This document shows positions 44,707 to 54,099 of a stretch of DNA of 64,000 bases, one piece after another. The stretch comes from Bacteroidales bacterium (GTDB lineage Bacteria; Bacteroidota; Bacteroidia; Bacteroidales; UBA932): the NCBI GenBank assembly GCA_017399905.1, contig JAFQAR010000043.1:62001-126000 (forward strand). Reading direction: 5' to 3'. Both the position numbers and the translations under genes were made by a program. Position 1 is the stretch's first letter. Every line of letters begins with the position of its first letter. The notes under the pieces are model-generated. The model was given only the letters and a program-made list of their open reading frames with translations. It was not told where the DNA came from and did not search any database.

Positions 44707-45675
44707 ATGCCAAAAATTTCGATTATTGTTCCTGTTTATAATGCAGAGAACTATTTGTCTAAATGTGTTAGAAGTGTTTTATCGCAAACATTTTCTGACT
44801 TCGAATTGCTACTGATTAATGATGGCTCAACAGATGGTTCTTCAACAATATGTCAGGAATATAAAAATACAGATACTCGTGTTAGATTTTTTAATAAGGA
44901 GAATGGAGGAGTTAGTTCCGCTAGAAATGTTGGATTATGTAATGCAAGAGGAGAGTGGATTACTTTTATCGATTCCGATGATTATGTAGATAATGATTAC
45001 CTTGAGAATATGATAAATAAATCTCATGGTGATTTTGTTGCAAGCCATATGATTGCAGAGGGATGGAAGGAGTGGGTGGATATTCCATTACCTGATTGTG
45101 AATGGAATAATTCCCAGATGGTTTCGTTTATAGAACGATTATTACCACGTATGAACTTTATGGTTTGTAAATTATTTAGGTTGTCAATAATTAAATCAAA
45201 CAAGTTGCGCTTTAATGAGAATTTAGCATATGGAGAAGATACCTTGTTTATTATAGATTATTTAAAATATGCAAAATCAGTAGCAACGATATCGTCGGCC
45301 TCATATCACTACAATTATTATAATATGGGCTCCCTATCAAAGAAAAAGGTAGATTGGGATAAAATATCTAATACAATTGATTTGCTTTGTGAATCCATAC
45401 AGAAATTAAAGACTGAGTTTTCATGCGATTCTTGTTATTTTTCACAATTTTCTTTAATTAATATTTATGTCTCTAATTATTTTCAATCTCTGAGAGATTC
45501 TAATAATTTTATGAAGATATATAAAGCCTTAAAAACGGTTAACAAGAATAAAAATGTCAGATTGTTATTTCGAGGACATACAGATTTTCCCAAAAGTAGA
45601 CAACGAGTTTTTTTCGATTTTCTTATGACGTGCAGATGTCATATTGTATGTTCAGCAATTTTGTATTACATATAG
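44707..45675 (+). CDS. Family 2 glycosyltransferase
   Basis: A 322-residue GT-A enzyme. The beginning ISIIVPVYNAENYL and the metal-binding FIDSDDYVDNDYL are classic GT2 motifs, and AYGEDTLFI near residue 178 supplies the catalytic-base region. It adds one sugar to the lipid-linked repeat unit in the cytoplasm. Donor and acceptor cannot be read from the sequence. The gene is very AT-rich, as are its neighbours. Confidence 0.9.
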   Translation: MPKISIIVPVYNAENYLSKCVRSVLSQTFSDFELLLINDGSTDGSSTICQEYKNTDTRVRFFNKENGGVSSARNVGLCNARGEWITFIDSDDYVDNDYLENMINKSHGDFVASHMIAEGWKEWVDIPLPDCEWNNSQMVSFIERLLPRMNFMVCKLFRLSIIKSNKLRFNENLAYGEDTLFIIDYLKYAKSVATISSASYHYNYYNMGSLSKKKVDWDKISNTIDLLCESIQKLKTEFSCDSCYFSQFSLINIYVSNYFQSLRDSNNFMKIYKALKTVNKNKNVRLLFRGHTDFPKSRQRVFFDFLMTCRCHIVCSAILYYI

Positions 45676-45708
45676 TATTAATGATTCCTCATATAATATT
45701 AGAAAATT

Positions 45709-46674
45709 ATGATTAATGAGAAGTGTTTCGAATATTCGGCTGTTATTAGAACTTTAGGACGGGCTGGGGATAAATATAAATCTTTGCTGGATTCGTTGAA
45801 TAATCAAAGCGTTAAACCGAAAGAGATTATTGTATATATAGCAGAAGGCTACCCTTTGCCTAAAGAGACAATCGGAAAAGAAAAATATGTGTATGTTAAA
45901 AAGGGCATGGTTGCTCAGCGTGCTTTACAATATGAGGAGGTAAGTACGGATTATATATTATTTTTAGACGATGATTTGCTGTTACAGGATAGTTCTGTAG
46001 AATCAATGTATACGTTGTTAAAAAAAAATAATGCGGATGTGATATCCCCTGATATATTTCCGAATGCTAAACGTAATAAGCTTTCTGAATTAATGATGAC
46101 TATATCTGGACGAATGAGAGCTCGCCGAAATGACGGGTTGTGGGGGTATAAAGTAATGAGAACGACCGGCTATTCTTATAATTCGTCTCCTGATAAAGAT
46201 GTTTATTGGTCTCAAACTAATGCAGGAGCTTGTTTTCTGTGCAAAAAAGAGGATTTTATTAAGATACATTTTGAAGAAGAACTGTGGTTAGATAATGTGT
46301 CTTATCCTATCGGAGAAGATCAGGCTATGTATTATAAGATGTATCGAAGAGGTTTAAAATTATTAACTTGGTATAATCATAATATTCAACATTTGGATGC
46401 AGGAATGAATATGCTTAAGGACAAACAATTAAAACTTGTTTTTTCCGATTTTAGATTCAAGGTAATCTTTTGGCATAGGTTTATTTATAAGCCTGAGAAG
46501 AAGATGCTGTCAAATATTTTAAATATTCTTTCAATATCTTACTTTCTGTTTTTCTCGTTAACTATTTCTTTATTGAAATTGCAGTTTGACGTATTTGAAA
46601 TTAAAGTTGACGGATTGAAATCTGCTATCCAATATATGAAAACCGATAGTTACAAGAAATTAACTGTGATTTAA
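45709..46674 (+). CDS. Family 2 glycosyltransferase
   Basis: 321 residues. YSAVIRTLGRAGDKYKSLLDSL begins the nucleotide-binding half, LFLDDDLLLQD is the DxD motif, and GEDQAMYYKMYRRG carries the ED motif of the base. A hydrophobic C-terminal stretch (about 265-290) may anchor it to the membrane. It lies in the AT-rich core of the locus. The sugar is unknown. Confidence 0.85.
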   Translation: MINEKCFEYSAVIRTLGRAGDKYKSLLDSLNNQSVKPKEIIVYIAEGYPLPKETIGKEKYVYVKKGMVAQRALQYEEVSTDYILFLDDDLLLQDSSVESMYTLLKKNNADVISPDIFPNAKRNKLSELMMTISGRMRARRNDGLWGYKVMRTTGYSYNSSPDKDVYWSQTNAGACFLCKKEDFIKIHFEEELWLDNVSYPIGEDQAMYYKMYRRGLKLLTWYNHNIQHLDAGMNMLKDKQLKLVFSDFRFKVIFWHRFIYKPEKKMLSNILNILSISYFLFFSLTISLLKLQFDVFEIKVDGLKSAIQYMKTDSYKKLTVI

Positions 46675-46679
46675 TAATT

Positions 46680-47594
46680 ATGAGTAGTAGTAAAGTTGCA
46701 ATAATTATTCCGTATTTCGGACGTTTCCCTATATGGATGGACTTGTACTTGTATTCTTGTTCTCGTCAAGAAAATGTTGATTTTTTGTTCTATACTGATT
46801 GTGATTTTTCAAATTATAATAAATATAAGAATATTGTATTTATTAGTATAACTTATGATGACTATTGTAAGAAGATATCATCTTTCTTGAATATTGATTT
46901 TCGCCCAGAGAATCCCTATAAAATTGTTGATGTGCGTCCTTTTTTAGGAATGTTGCATGACGATGATTTAGTAAATTATGATTGGTGGGGATATGCGGAT
47001 ATTGATGTTTTATATGGTGATTTATCGATATTAATAAATTCAAAGAATCTTAATCGATATGATGTTATCACAACTCATGCTGATCGATTGGCGGGTCATT
47101 TTACGATAATTAGAAAGGCTTCTCGCTATACCCAAATGGGATATAATATAGATAAATGGCGAACTAAATTGGAAGATCCTCGTGGGTTAGGAGTTGATGA
47201 ACATGATTTTACAAAAGTTATACGGCCTGGAGTAACAACCTGGTTTCGTGTATATCGCTTTATCAATAAAATTGTAAAGATTGATTTATACGACTTTTTT
47301 ACAGTACCAAATTTAATTCTAAGAACGTTTTCTAGGATTCATATTAAAGAGTATAATACAAGTGATAGACCTAAAGATGGAGAGGTATGGGTATATGATA
47401 TAGATAAATGTTCTTTAATTACTCCTCAAGGTAAAAAATTACCATATTTGCATTTTCTTTTCTTTAAAAAAACGCCCTTTTGGAATCCCAAGAATTATTG
47501 GAAAGACGATTATTGGAAAATTGATTGTATCGCCTCCTCGGGCCGAGTTCTTATTTCAAACAAAAAAGTAGTATATGAATCAGAAAGTTGCTAA
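46680..47594 (+). CDS. DUF6625-like putative glycosyltransferase
   Basis: 304 residues beginning KVAIIIPYFGRFPIWMDLYL with YADIDVLYGDL as a DxD-like motif, a pattern shared with DUF6625 proteins of polysaccharide loci. It is probably a GT-A enzyme for a sugar or sugar-phosphate. The 3' end overlaps the next gene by 20 bp in another frame, so translation is coupled. Function is assigned only by fold-like motifs and context. Confidence 0.75.
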   Translation: MSSSKVAIIIPYFGRFPIWMDLYLYSCSRQENVDFLFYTDCDFSNYNKYKNIVFISITYDDYCKKISSFLNIDFRPENPYKIVDVRPFLGMLHDDDLVNYDWWGYADIDVLYGDLSILINSKNLNRYDVITTHADRLAGHFTIIRKASRYTQMGYNIDKWRTKLEDPRGLGVDEHDFTKVIRPGVTTWFRVYRFINKIVKIDLYDFFTVPNLILRTFSRIHIKEYNTSDRPKDGEVWVYDIDKCSLITPQGKKLPYLHFLFFKKTPFWNPKNYWKDDYWKIDCIASSGRVLISNKKVVYESESC

Positions 47595-48519
47595 AATACC
47601 AATTGTATTTGCTTTTGATGAGAACCTAATCTTGCCAGCAGCTGTTTGCATTTCTTCTCTTCTGGAACATGCTAATGAGAATACGTACTATGATATATAT
47701 GTACTTCATCCGAAGGGTGTAAATATGCAAAACTCTATTTTATCTCGAATATATGAGAAGTACCATAATTTTAATCTTTCATATATCGAGGTTGAGCCAG
47801 TTTTTAACAATGCATATGAGGTAAGAGGAATAACCAATCCTACGTATTACAGACTATTAATTCCAAAGTTGCTTCCGAATTTAGATAAGGTTTTCTATTC
47901 TGATGTCGATATCGTTTTTAGATCGGATCTATCTGGAATTTATAAAATGGATTTTGAAGATAATTATTTAGCTGCAACGTATGATATAGGTATGATTCTG
48001 TCTAAAGACGGATTAGACCATATTTCTTCTATCGGATTGAAAAATAGTAATAAATATTTGCAAGCAGGGTTTCTCTTAATGAATTCTAAGAAGATGCGTG
48101 AAGATAATTTGGTGGATACATTTATAGAGAAAGCACGTAATAAATATAAATATCAGGATCAGGATATTTTAAATATAGTTTGTGAAAATAAGTTTAAGTT
48201 ACTTCCGTTAATGTATAATATGACTGATTATGTATTTATGTTTTTACATCAAAAGCATGAATATTTTAATGAAATGCCAGCTGTAGAGATATCTGATGCA
48301 TTAGGAAAAGGGACATTACATTATAATGGGCATAAGCCATGGAAGAAATATTCGTTAAATTTTGATGTCTGGTGGGAATATTACCGTAACTCACCAGTTT
48401 TCGATGAACGATTCTATTATGAGTTCTTCAGAAAAAAGATGGACTTATATGATACTTTGACTTTATGGAAACGTATTAAGATTTTAGCAAGATATTTTAT
48501 TCACGGACGATTACAATAA
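47575..48519 (+). CDS. Family 8 glycosyltransferase
   Basis: 314 residues. IPIVFAFDENLILPAAVCI starts the GT8 fold, FYSDVDIVFRSDL holds the DxD and LHYNGHKPWKKY is the conserved C-terminal HxGxxKPW motif. GT8 enzymes are retaining galactosyl- or glucosyltransferases in surface glycans. It overlaps the preceding gene by 20 bp. The specific linkage is not predictable. Confidence 0.9.
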   Translation: MNQKVAKIPIVFAFDENLILPAAVCISSLLEHANENTYYDIYVLHPKGVNMQNSILSRIYEKYHNFNLSYIEVEPVFNNAYEVRGITNPTYYRLLIPKLLPNLDKVFYSDVDIVFRSDLSGIYKMDFEDNYLAATYDIGMILSKDGLDHISSIGLKNSNKYLQAGFLLMNSKKMREDNLVDTFIEKARNKYKYQDQDILNIVCENKFKLLPLMYNMTDYVFMFLHQKHEYFNEMPAVEISDALGKGTLHYNGHKPWKKYSLNFDVWWEYYRNSPVFDERFYYEFFRKKMDLYDTLTLWKRIKILARYFIHGRLQ

Positions 48520-48550
48520 GTGATTTGTTCTTAATGTTAAGGTATATTTG

Positions 48551-49423
48551 ATGGATATAATAGTTAACTTGGCCTGTGGCCTGGCCAACAGGATGTTTCA
48601 ATATACATATTACCTATATCTTAAGAGTTTGGGGTATAAAGTAGGTGTGGATTTCTATAGGACTGCCAAACTGTCCCATGAGAATGTAGAGTGGGAACGA
48701 ATATTCCCACAGGCTCATCTTCCTCAGGCTTCTTTCTGGAAAGTTCAATGGATGGGAGGTGGAAGTGATGTTTTCTGTAAGATTCGCAGAAGATATTTGC
48801 CATTTACTCATAAGGTATTTCAGATGCCTACAGCATTTGATGCTCTTTTGCCAGATAATGATAAGGGTAGCCAGTATATAATGGGAGTTTTTCAGAATGC
48901 AAAGATGGCAGATGCTGTAAAGACTGAAGCGCAAAAGGCATTCACGTTTGATCCGTTTGAAGAAGGACGAAATGCCGATTTGATGCGTGAAATGCAGGAA
49001 TGTGAGTCCGTTGCAATACATGTGCGGAAGGGAAAGGATTATGCATCAAGAATCTGGTATCAGGATACGTGTCCGGTTCAGTATTATACGGATGCTGTAG
49101 AACTTATGAGGGAGAAGTTGGAGAATCCAAGATTCTATGTGTTTACTGATAATCCTGATTGGGTAAGAGAAAATCTTATAGGATTTGAATATACTCTTGT
49201 TGAGGGGAATCCTCCAGCTGGTTGGGGTAGCCACTTCGATATGCAACTGATGAGTTATTGCAAGAATAATATCATATCAAACAGTACATATGCTTGGTGG
49301 GCTGCTTTTCTGAATAAGAATGTCGACAAAATGGTTATATGTCCTGAAGTCTGGTTCAATCCCAAGAGCACAAAAGAATACACATCATCAAAGGTCCTTT
49401 GTGAGGGTTGGATTGCCTTGTAA
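48551..49423 (+). CDS. Alpha-1,2-fucosyltransferase-like enzyme (GT11)
   Basis: 290 residues from the ATG at 48551 (a TTG one codon upstream is possible). GLANRMFQYTYYLYLKSLG is the GT11 N-terminal motif, VAIHVRKGKDY the HxRxGD-like GDP-fucose site, and ISNSTYAWWAAFL the third family motif. In the HxRRGD site the usual second Arg-Gly-Asp is changed to Lys-Gly-Lys-Asp. It is predicted to cap the repeat unit with fucose or a related sugar. No GDP-fucose synthesis genes are in the window, so the donor must be made elsewhere. Confidence 0.87.
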   Translation: MDIIVNLACGLANRMFQYTYYLYLKSLGYKVGVDFYRTAKLSHENVEWERIFPQAHLPQASFWKVQWMGGGSDVFCKIRRRYLPFTHKVFQMPTAFDALLPDNDKGSQYIMGVFQNAKMADAVKTEAQKAFTFDPFEEGRNADLMREMQECESVAIHVRKGKDYASRIWYQDTCPVQYYTDAVELMREKLENPRFYVFTDNPDWVRENLIGFEYTLVEGNPPAGWGSHFDMQLMSYCKNNIISNSTYAWWAAFLNKNVDKMVICPEVWFNPKSTKEYTSSKVLCEGWIAL

Positions 49424-49433
49424 ATAATAAAAT

Positions 49434-50417
49434 ATGCCTAAAGTTTCCATCATAATCCCCATCTTCAAAGTCCGCAACTTCATTGAAAGGTGCGTTTATT
49501 CACTGTTTGAGCAGACTTTGGAAGATGTTGAATATATCTTTGTCGATGATGCGTCGCCTGATGACAGTATCGATATCCTGAAGTCGTGCATTGAGCGTTA
49601 TCCTTCGCGTCAGGGTCAAACCACCATTCTGACTCATGAGCAGAACAAGGGACTTCCTGCTGCCAGGAATACAGGTCTTGCAGTCGCTACAGGAGAATAT
49701 ATTTTCCATTGCGACAGCGATGATTTTGTGGAGAAGGATATGCTGGAGGAGATGTATAAGGCAGCGAAGGAGAAGGATGCGGATATGGTCTATTGCGATT
49801 TCTATCTTTCGTTTGAGAAGAATGAGAGGTATATGTCCAATCCGGCATATGAGACAGCAGAAGATATGTTCAAGCTGGGACTTCTTGGCGGAAACATGAA
49901 ATACAATGTGTGGAACAAGTTGGTCAGAAGAAGTTTGTATACAGACAATGATATATGGTTTCCTGCTGGTCATGGAATGGGCGAGGATATGACTATGATC
50001 AGGCTTGCGGCATGTGCGAAGAGCGTTGCTTATGTGCCGAAGGCATTCTATCACTACGTCAAGCTGAATGCGAATGCATATTCGGCTACAATGTCGGAAA
50101 GGCATAAGATTGATATCCGTTTCAATATGGATCAGACTGTAGAATTCCTGCAGAAAAGGTTTGGAGATTCGTTGGACAAAGAGATTTCATTCTTCAAGCT
50201 GAATACAAAGCTTCCGTTCCTCATTACAGACGATGAGACACAATATGAAGTCTGGAAGGAGTGGTGGCCGGAGGCGAACAAATATATATGCGAAAACAAG
50301 CAGCAGCCGTTAAGGACAAGAATTGTGCAGTGGTTGGCGGCGAAAGGTCAGTTCTGGGCTGTGAAGCTTTATTTCAAGGTGGTTTACAAGTTGGTTTACG
50401 GAGTGATTTATAGGTAG
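49434..50417 (+). CDS. Family 2 glycosyltransferase
   Basis: 327 residues; VSIIIPIFKVRNFIERCV at the start and FHCDSDDFVEKDML as the DxD motif, with GMGEDMTMIRLA as the ED region. Base composition rises here toward that of the housekeeping genes, so this gene may be on the more conserved side of the locus. It ends 2 bp before the polymerase start. Confidence 0.9.
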   Translation: MPKVSIIIPIFKVRNFIERCVYSLFEQTLEDVEYIFVDDASPDDSIDILKSCIERYPSRQGQTTILTHEQNKGLPAARNTGLAVATGEYIFHCDSDDFVEKDMLEEMYKAAKEKDADMVYCDFYLSFEKNERYMSNPAYETAEDMFKLGLLGGNMKYNVWNKLVRRSLYTDNDIWFPAGHGMGEDMTMIRLAACAKSVAYVPKAFYHYVKLNANAYSATMSERHKIDIRFNMDQTVEFLQKRFGDSLDKEISFFKLNTKLPFLITDDETQYEVWKEWWPEANKYICENKQQPLRTRIVQWLAAKGQFWAVKLYFKVVYKLVYGVIYR

Positions 50418-50419
50418 AT

Positions 50420-51727
50420 ATGAAAGCTATCTTAGTTGTTTTAACGACAATATTGACCAGTTTCTATTTCTTTCCTTTTGAATTCGTGTTCTTACCTGGT
50501 GTCAATACCAAGATGGCAATGGCAGGAGTCGGCTTGGTGTGGTTTGGATTTAATATTGCGAAAGGCAGGAAAGGAAATGTGGATAAAGATTTCTTTATTT
50601 TGTCGTTGATTGCGTTGTCTCTTTCATTGTTCAGTCTGGTGGCAATGGTTTATAATAATACTCGTGATGGATCTTTCTTGACATACTTTGTTTCGATGTG
50701 GGTGTGGCTTGGAGGTGCATATACTGCAATAAATGTTATCAAGAAAGTTCATGGATATGTATCTGTAGAACTTGTTTGTAATTATTTGATTGCCGTATGT
50801 GTAGCTCAGTGCATTATTGCATATTCTATGACAATAATCCCATGGCTTAAGAGTTTTGTTGATAGTTTCTTAGGTGGAAACGATGCTTTTATGGGGAAGG
50901 CTGGTGATAGAATGTATGGAGTAGGAGCTGCATTAGATGTTTCTGGTCTGCGATTTTCAGCAGTGTTAGTAATGATTGCTTTCCTATCTATAAATTATAT
51001 GAGTCAGAATAAATTTACTTTATTATTATATGTAATTGCTTTTCTTTTTATATGTGTTGTTGGTAACATGATGGGTAGGACAACGACGGTTGGCGTTATT
51101 CTGTCATTTTTGTTTTGGATTGTATTTAGTATAAATTATGGAATAAAGAATAAGATAAAATATTTATGGATATTATTGATTATTCTAATATCAATAATAT
51201 TACCATTTATTATTATTCAATATAATGTAAATCCTGATTTTAAAGAACAAATTCGCTTTGCATTTGAGGGTTTTTTTTCAATGGCAGAGACGGGACGATG
51301 GGAAACAGGGTCAAATAATATTTTATTGAACCGTATGATTGTTTTTCCAGAAACATTGAAGACATGGTTAATTGGAGATGGATATGGAGCAAATCCATCT
51401 GGAGATCCGTATTACATAGGCCCAGATTACCATGGTTTTTATATGGGAACAGATATAGGCTATTTAAGATTTTTGTTCTATTTTGGAATATTTGGTGCTA
51501 TAGCATTGGTGAGTTTGATCTGTTATGCAGCAGCCTCGTGTATCAGGCGCTTTCCATCATATAAAATTATGTTTCTGTTGATTCTAGCTGTTAATCTTAT
51601 TGTATGGTTTAAAGTCTCAACAGATATCTTTATGGTTTTTGCCCTCTTTCTTTGTATTCCTAAGGAAGATAACGATGCATATGAAAAGCAATATGAAAAT
51701 CCTATACCAGATCAACTCGACCTGTAA
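50420..51727 (+). CDS. wzy: Wzy-type O-antigen/capsule polymerase
   Basis: 435 residues with about 10-12 transmembrane helices and one large periplasmic loop near residues 280-345 (MAETGRWETGSNN, YGANPSGDPYY), the arrangement of Wzy polymerases. It joins flipped repeat units in the periplasm. Wzy proteins share little sequence, so the call depends on topology and on the neighbouring flippase and glycosyltransferases. Its 3' end overlaps the next gene. Confidence 0.83.
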   Translation: MKAILVVLTTILTSFYFFPFEFVFLPGVNTKMAMAGVGLVWFGFNIAKGRKGNVDKDFFILSLIALSLSLFSLVAMVYNNTRDGSFLTYFVSMWVWLGGAYTAINVIKKVHGYVSVELVCNYLIAVCVAQCIIAYSMTIIPWLKSFVDSFLGGNDAFMGKAGDRMYGVGAALDVSGLRFSAVLVMIAFLSINYMSQNKFTLLLYVIAFLFICVVGNMMGRTTTVGVILSFLFWIVFSINYGIKNKIKYLWILLIILISIILPFIIIQYNVNPDFKEQIRFAFEGFFSMAETGRWETGSNNILLNRMIVFPETLKTWLIGDGYGANPSGDPYYIGPDYHGFYMGTDIGYLRFLFYFGIFGAIALVSLICYAAASCIRRFPSYKIMFLLILAVNLIVWFKVSTDIFMVFALFLCIPKEDNDAYEKQYENPIPDQLDL

Positions 51728-52823
51728 CCCTGGCGGAATGGAACGCGTGCTTCTCAATAAGGTCCGTTATCTTGTTGAGAAGAAAGGGTGGGATGTGACT
51801 GTGGTTACCACCGATCAGCACGGAAGACCGCCGTTCTATCCTTTCCCTGATGGCGTGAAGATGGTGGATCTTGGAGTGAACTATTCGGACGATAACGGCA
51901 AGCCGTTCCTGAAGAAGTTCTTTGGTTTTCTTAAGAGACGTCGTATACATAAAGAGCGTTTTAAAGCCTTGCTGGAGCAGGTTAGGCCTGATGTCGTCGA
52001 TTGTTTCTATCCTGGAGAATGTTCGTTTGTTCCGGGATTGAAGGATGGCAGCAAAAAGGTTATGGAACTGCATCAGAGCAAACTTTTCCACCATCAGTAC
52101 AACAGGTCAGGTTTGATGGGCCTGGCTGATAAATACAGAGCAGCAATGGATGAGAAGCTTGTCCGCAAGTTTGACAGATTCGTTGTCCTGACAGAAGAAG
52201 ATAAGGAGATGTGGGGAGAGATGCCGAACATAATAGTGATTCCTAACGCTGCGAATTTTATTGCAGACAGCTATTCTGATTGTTCTGCAAAGAGAGTGAT
52301 TGCTGTAGGACGCCTGGACTATCAGAAGAGCTTTGACCGTCTGATTCAGGTTTGGGAAAAGGTCAACGAAAAGATGCCAGACTGGAGGCTTGATATATTC
52401 GGACAGGGAGAATGGAAGGAGATGTTGCAGATGATGATAGATGAGAGAGGTTTGCGGGATGTCGTGAAACTTAATGCCCCTACGAAGAATATCGGAAAGG
52501 AGTATGCGGAAAGCTCTATGATTGTCATGAGTTCTCATTATGAGGGTTTCCCGATGGTGCTGGTAGAGGCTATGGCATGCGGCCTTCCTGCGGTTTGCTT
52601 TGACTTTAAGTGCGGGCCGAGGGATATAATCAATGAAGATGCAAATGGACTTATTGTTCCGAATGGTGATCTTGAAGGACTGGCTGAAGCGATGATAACA
52701 CTTATGAAGGACGATGAACTGAGGAAGAGGATGGGGGAGAGTGCGAAGAAGGTGGTTGAGAAATATTCGGAAGCGAATGTGATGGAGAAGTGGGTGAATT
52801 TGTTCGAAGAGATTCTTCGCTGA
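51675..52823 (+). CDS. Family 4 glycosyltransferase
   Basis: 382 residues from the ATG at 51675, chosen because AAGGAAG lies 7 bp upstream; ATG codons at 51681 and 51693 are alternatives and the last gives MKILYQINSTCNPGGMERV, the typical beginning. All overlap the polymerase gene. The retaining GT-B signature is VGRLDYQKSFDRLI followed by SSHYEGFPMVLVEAMACGLP (the E-x7-E nucleotide-binding region). It ends with EEILR and a stop that lie inside a reverse-oriented dispersed repeat. Confidence 0.88.
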   Translation: MHMKSNMKILYQINSTCNPGGMERVLLNKVRYLVEKKGWDVTVVTTDQHGRPPFYPFPDGVKMVDLGVNYSDDNGKPFLKKFFGFLKRRRIHKERFKALLEQVRPDVVDCFYPGECSFVPGLKDGSKKVMELHQSKLFHHQYNRSGLMGLADKYRAAMDEKLVRKFDRFVVLTEEDKEMWGEMPNIIVIPNAANFIADSYSDCSAKRVIAVGRLDYQKSFDRLIQVWEKVNEKMPDWRLDIFGQGEWKEMLQMMIDERGLRDVVKLNAPTKNIGKEYAESSMIVMSSHYEGFPMVLVEAMACGLPAVCFDFKCGPRDIINEDANGLIVPNGDLEGLAEAMITLMKDDELRKRMGESAKKVVEKYSEANVMEKWVNLFEEILR

Positions 52824-52859
52824 CGCTCAGAATGACAAAAGAGACGCTCAGAATGACAG
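52811..52859 (-). repeat. Two reverse-oriented dispersed repeat units
   Basis: GATTCTTCGCTGACGCTCAGAATGACA followed by a shorter GACGCTCAGAATGACAG. The first unit overlaps the last codons and stop of the preceding glycosyltransferase gene. Confidence 0.75.
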
Positions 52860-52866
52860 TTACGAT

Positions 52867-54099
52867 ATGAAGAAACTATTGCAGATAAATCCGGTCATAA
52901 GGAATAATACCTCCACTGGACGTATTATGCAGGAGATTGGCGATGTTGCCATGGCAAATGGTTGGGAGAGTTATATCGCATATAGTAAAGGAAGGGATGG
53001 TATCAGACCTTGCAAGTCCAATCTTCTGCCAGTCGGAAACAAGCTCAGCGTAGCCATTCATGGATTATGGACAAGACTGACAGACAGGCATGGTCTTGCT
53101 TCAAATGCTGCTACAAGAAAGTTCATCAAGGATATAAAGAGGCTTCAGCCCGATATAATTCATATCCATAATATTCACGGCTACTTCTTGAATTATCAGA
53201 TCCTGTTTGACTATCTTAAGCAAGCTGATATCCCTGTAGTTTGGACGGTTCATGATTGTTGGCTATATACCGGTCATTGCTATTATTATTCAAGCGCCCG
53301 TTGTGACAGATGGAAGACCGGATGTGGACAATGTCCTCAACGTGGTCAGTTTCCAACCAGCTGGTTCATTGATAACTCTGCTAGGAATTTTAATGACAAG
53401 GCGCTTGCGTTCAATTCAATAAAGGATAAGCTCATAATAGTGCCTGTGTCGAAGTGGATACGAGGAGAAATGTCCCACTCCTTCCTCAAGGACTGCAACT
53501 TCCAGGTGATCCATAACGGCATAGACCTCAATGTCTTTGACGTTCAGCCGGATGACAAGGCTGTCAGAGAAAAATATAACTTAGGAGATAAGAAGATTAT
53601 CCTCGGTCTCGCAAGCATATGGAGCAAGGAGAAAGGTTGGGCCGATTTCATGGCGATGTCGAAGATGCTGGACGAGGATGAGGTGATCGTGATGGTGGGA
53701 GTTAACGACGAGCAACTGAAGAAACTTCCGGCAAACATTGTCGGCATAAGAAGGACTGAGAATGTCCGTCAGCTGGCGGAGCTGTATTCGTCCGCGACGG
53801 CGTTTGTGAATCCGACATGGCAGGACAACTATCCGACCGTCAACCTTGAGGCGATAGCTTGCGGAACTCCGGTTGTGACTTACAGGACAGGAGGAAGTAT
53901 AGAGGCTGTGACTGAAGAGACCGGATTTGTGGTGGAACAAGGCGATGTGGAAGGACTTCTTGCTGCGGTCCGTGAAATAGCAAGTAAAGGAAAAGAACAA
54001 TATACTGCGAAATGCAGGGCTCACGCTCTGAAGAACTTCCGCAAGGAGGAGCGTTACGCAGACTATCTGAAACTCTATGAAAATATTACACATAGGTAA
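52867..54099 (+). CDS. Family 4 glycosyltransferase
   Basis: 410 residues. The N-terminal half has DIIHIHNIHGYF and a Cys/Tyr-rich segment WLYTGHCYYYSSARCDRW typical of a Bacteroidales GT4 subgroup. The C-terminal half has GLASIWSKEKGWADF and PTWQDNYPTVNLEAIACGTP, the nucleotide-sugar site. It overlaps the next gene by 23 bp. It follows two dispersed repeat units. Confidence 0.9.
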   Translation: MKKLLQINPVIRNNTSTGRIMQEIGDVAMANGWESYIAYSKGRDGIRPCKSNLLPVGNKLSVAIHGLWTRLTDRHGLASNAATRKFIKDIKRLQPDIIHIHNIHGYFLNYQILFDYLKQADIPVVWTVHDCWLYTGHCYYYSSARCDRWKTGCGQCPQRGQFPTSWFIDNSARNFNDKALAFNSIKDKLIIVPVSKWIRGEMSHSFLKDCNFQVIHNGIDLNVFDVQPDDKAVREKYNLGDKKIILGLASIWSKEKGWADFMAMSKMLDEDEVIVMVGVNDEQLKKLPANIVGIRRTENVRQLAELYSSATAFVNPTWQDNYPTVNLEAIACGTPVVTYRTGGSIEAVTEETGFVVEQGDVEGLLAAVREIASKGKEQYTAKCRAHALKNFRKEERYADYLKLYENITHR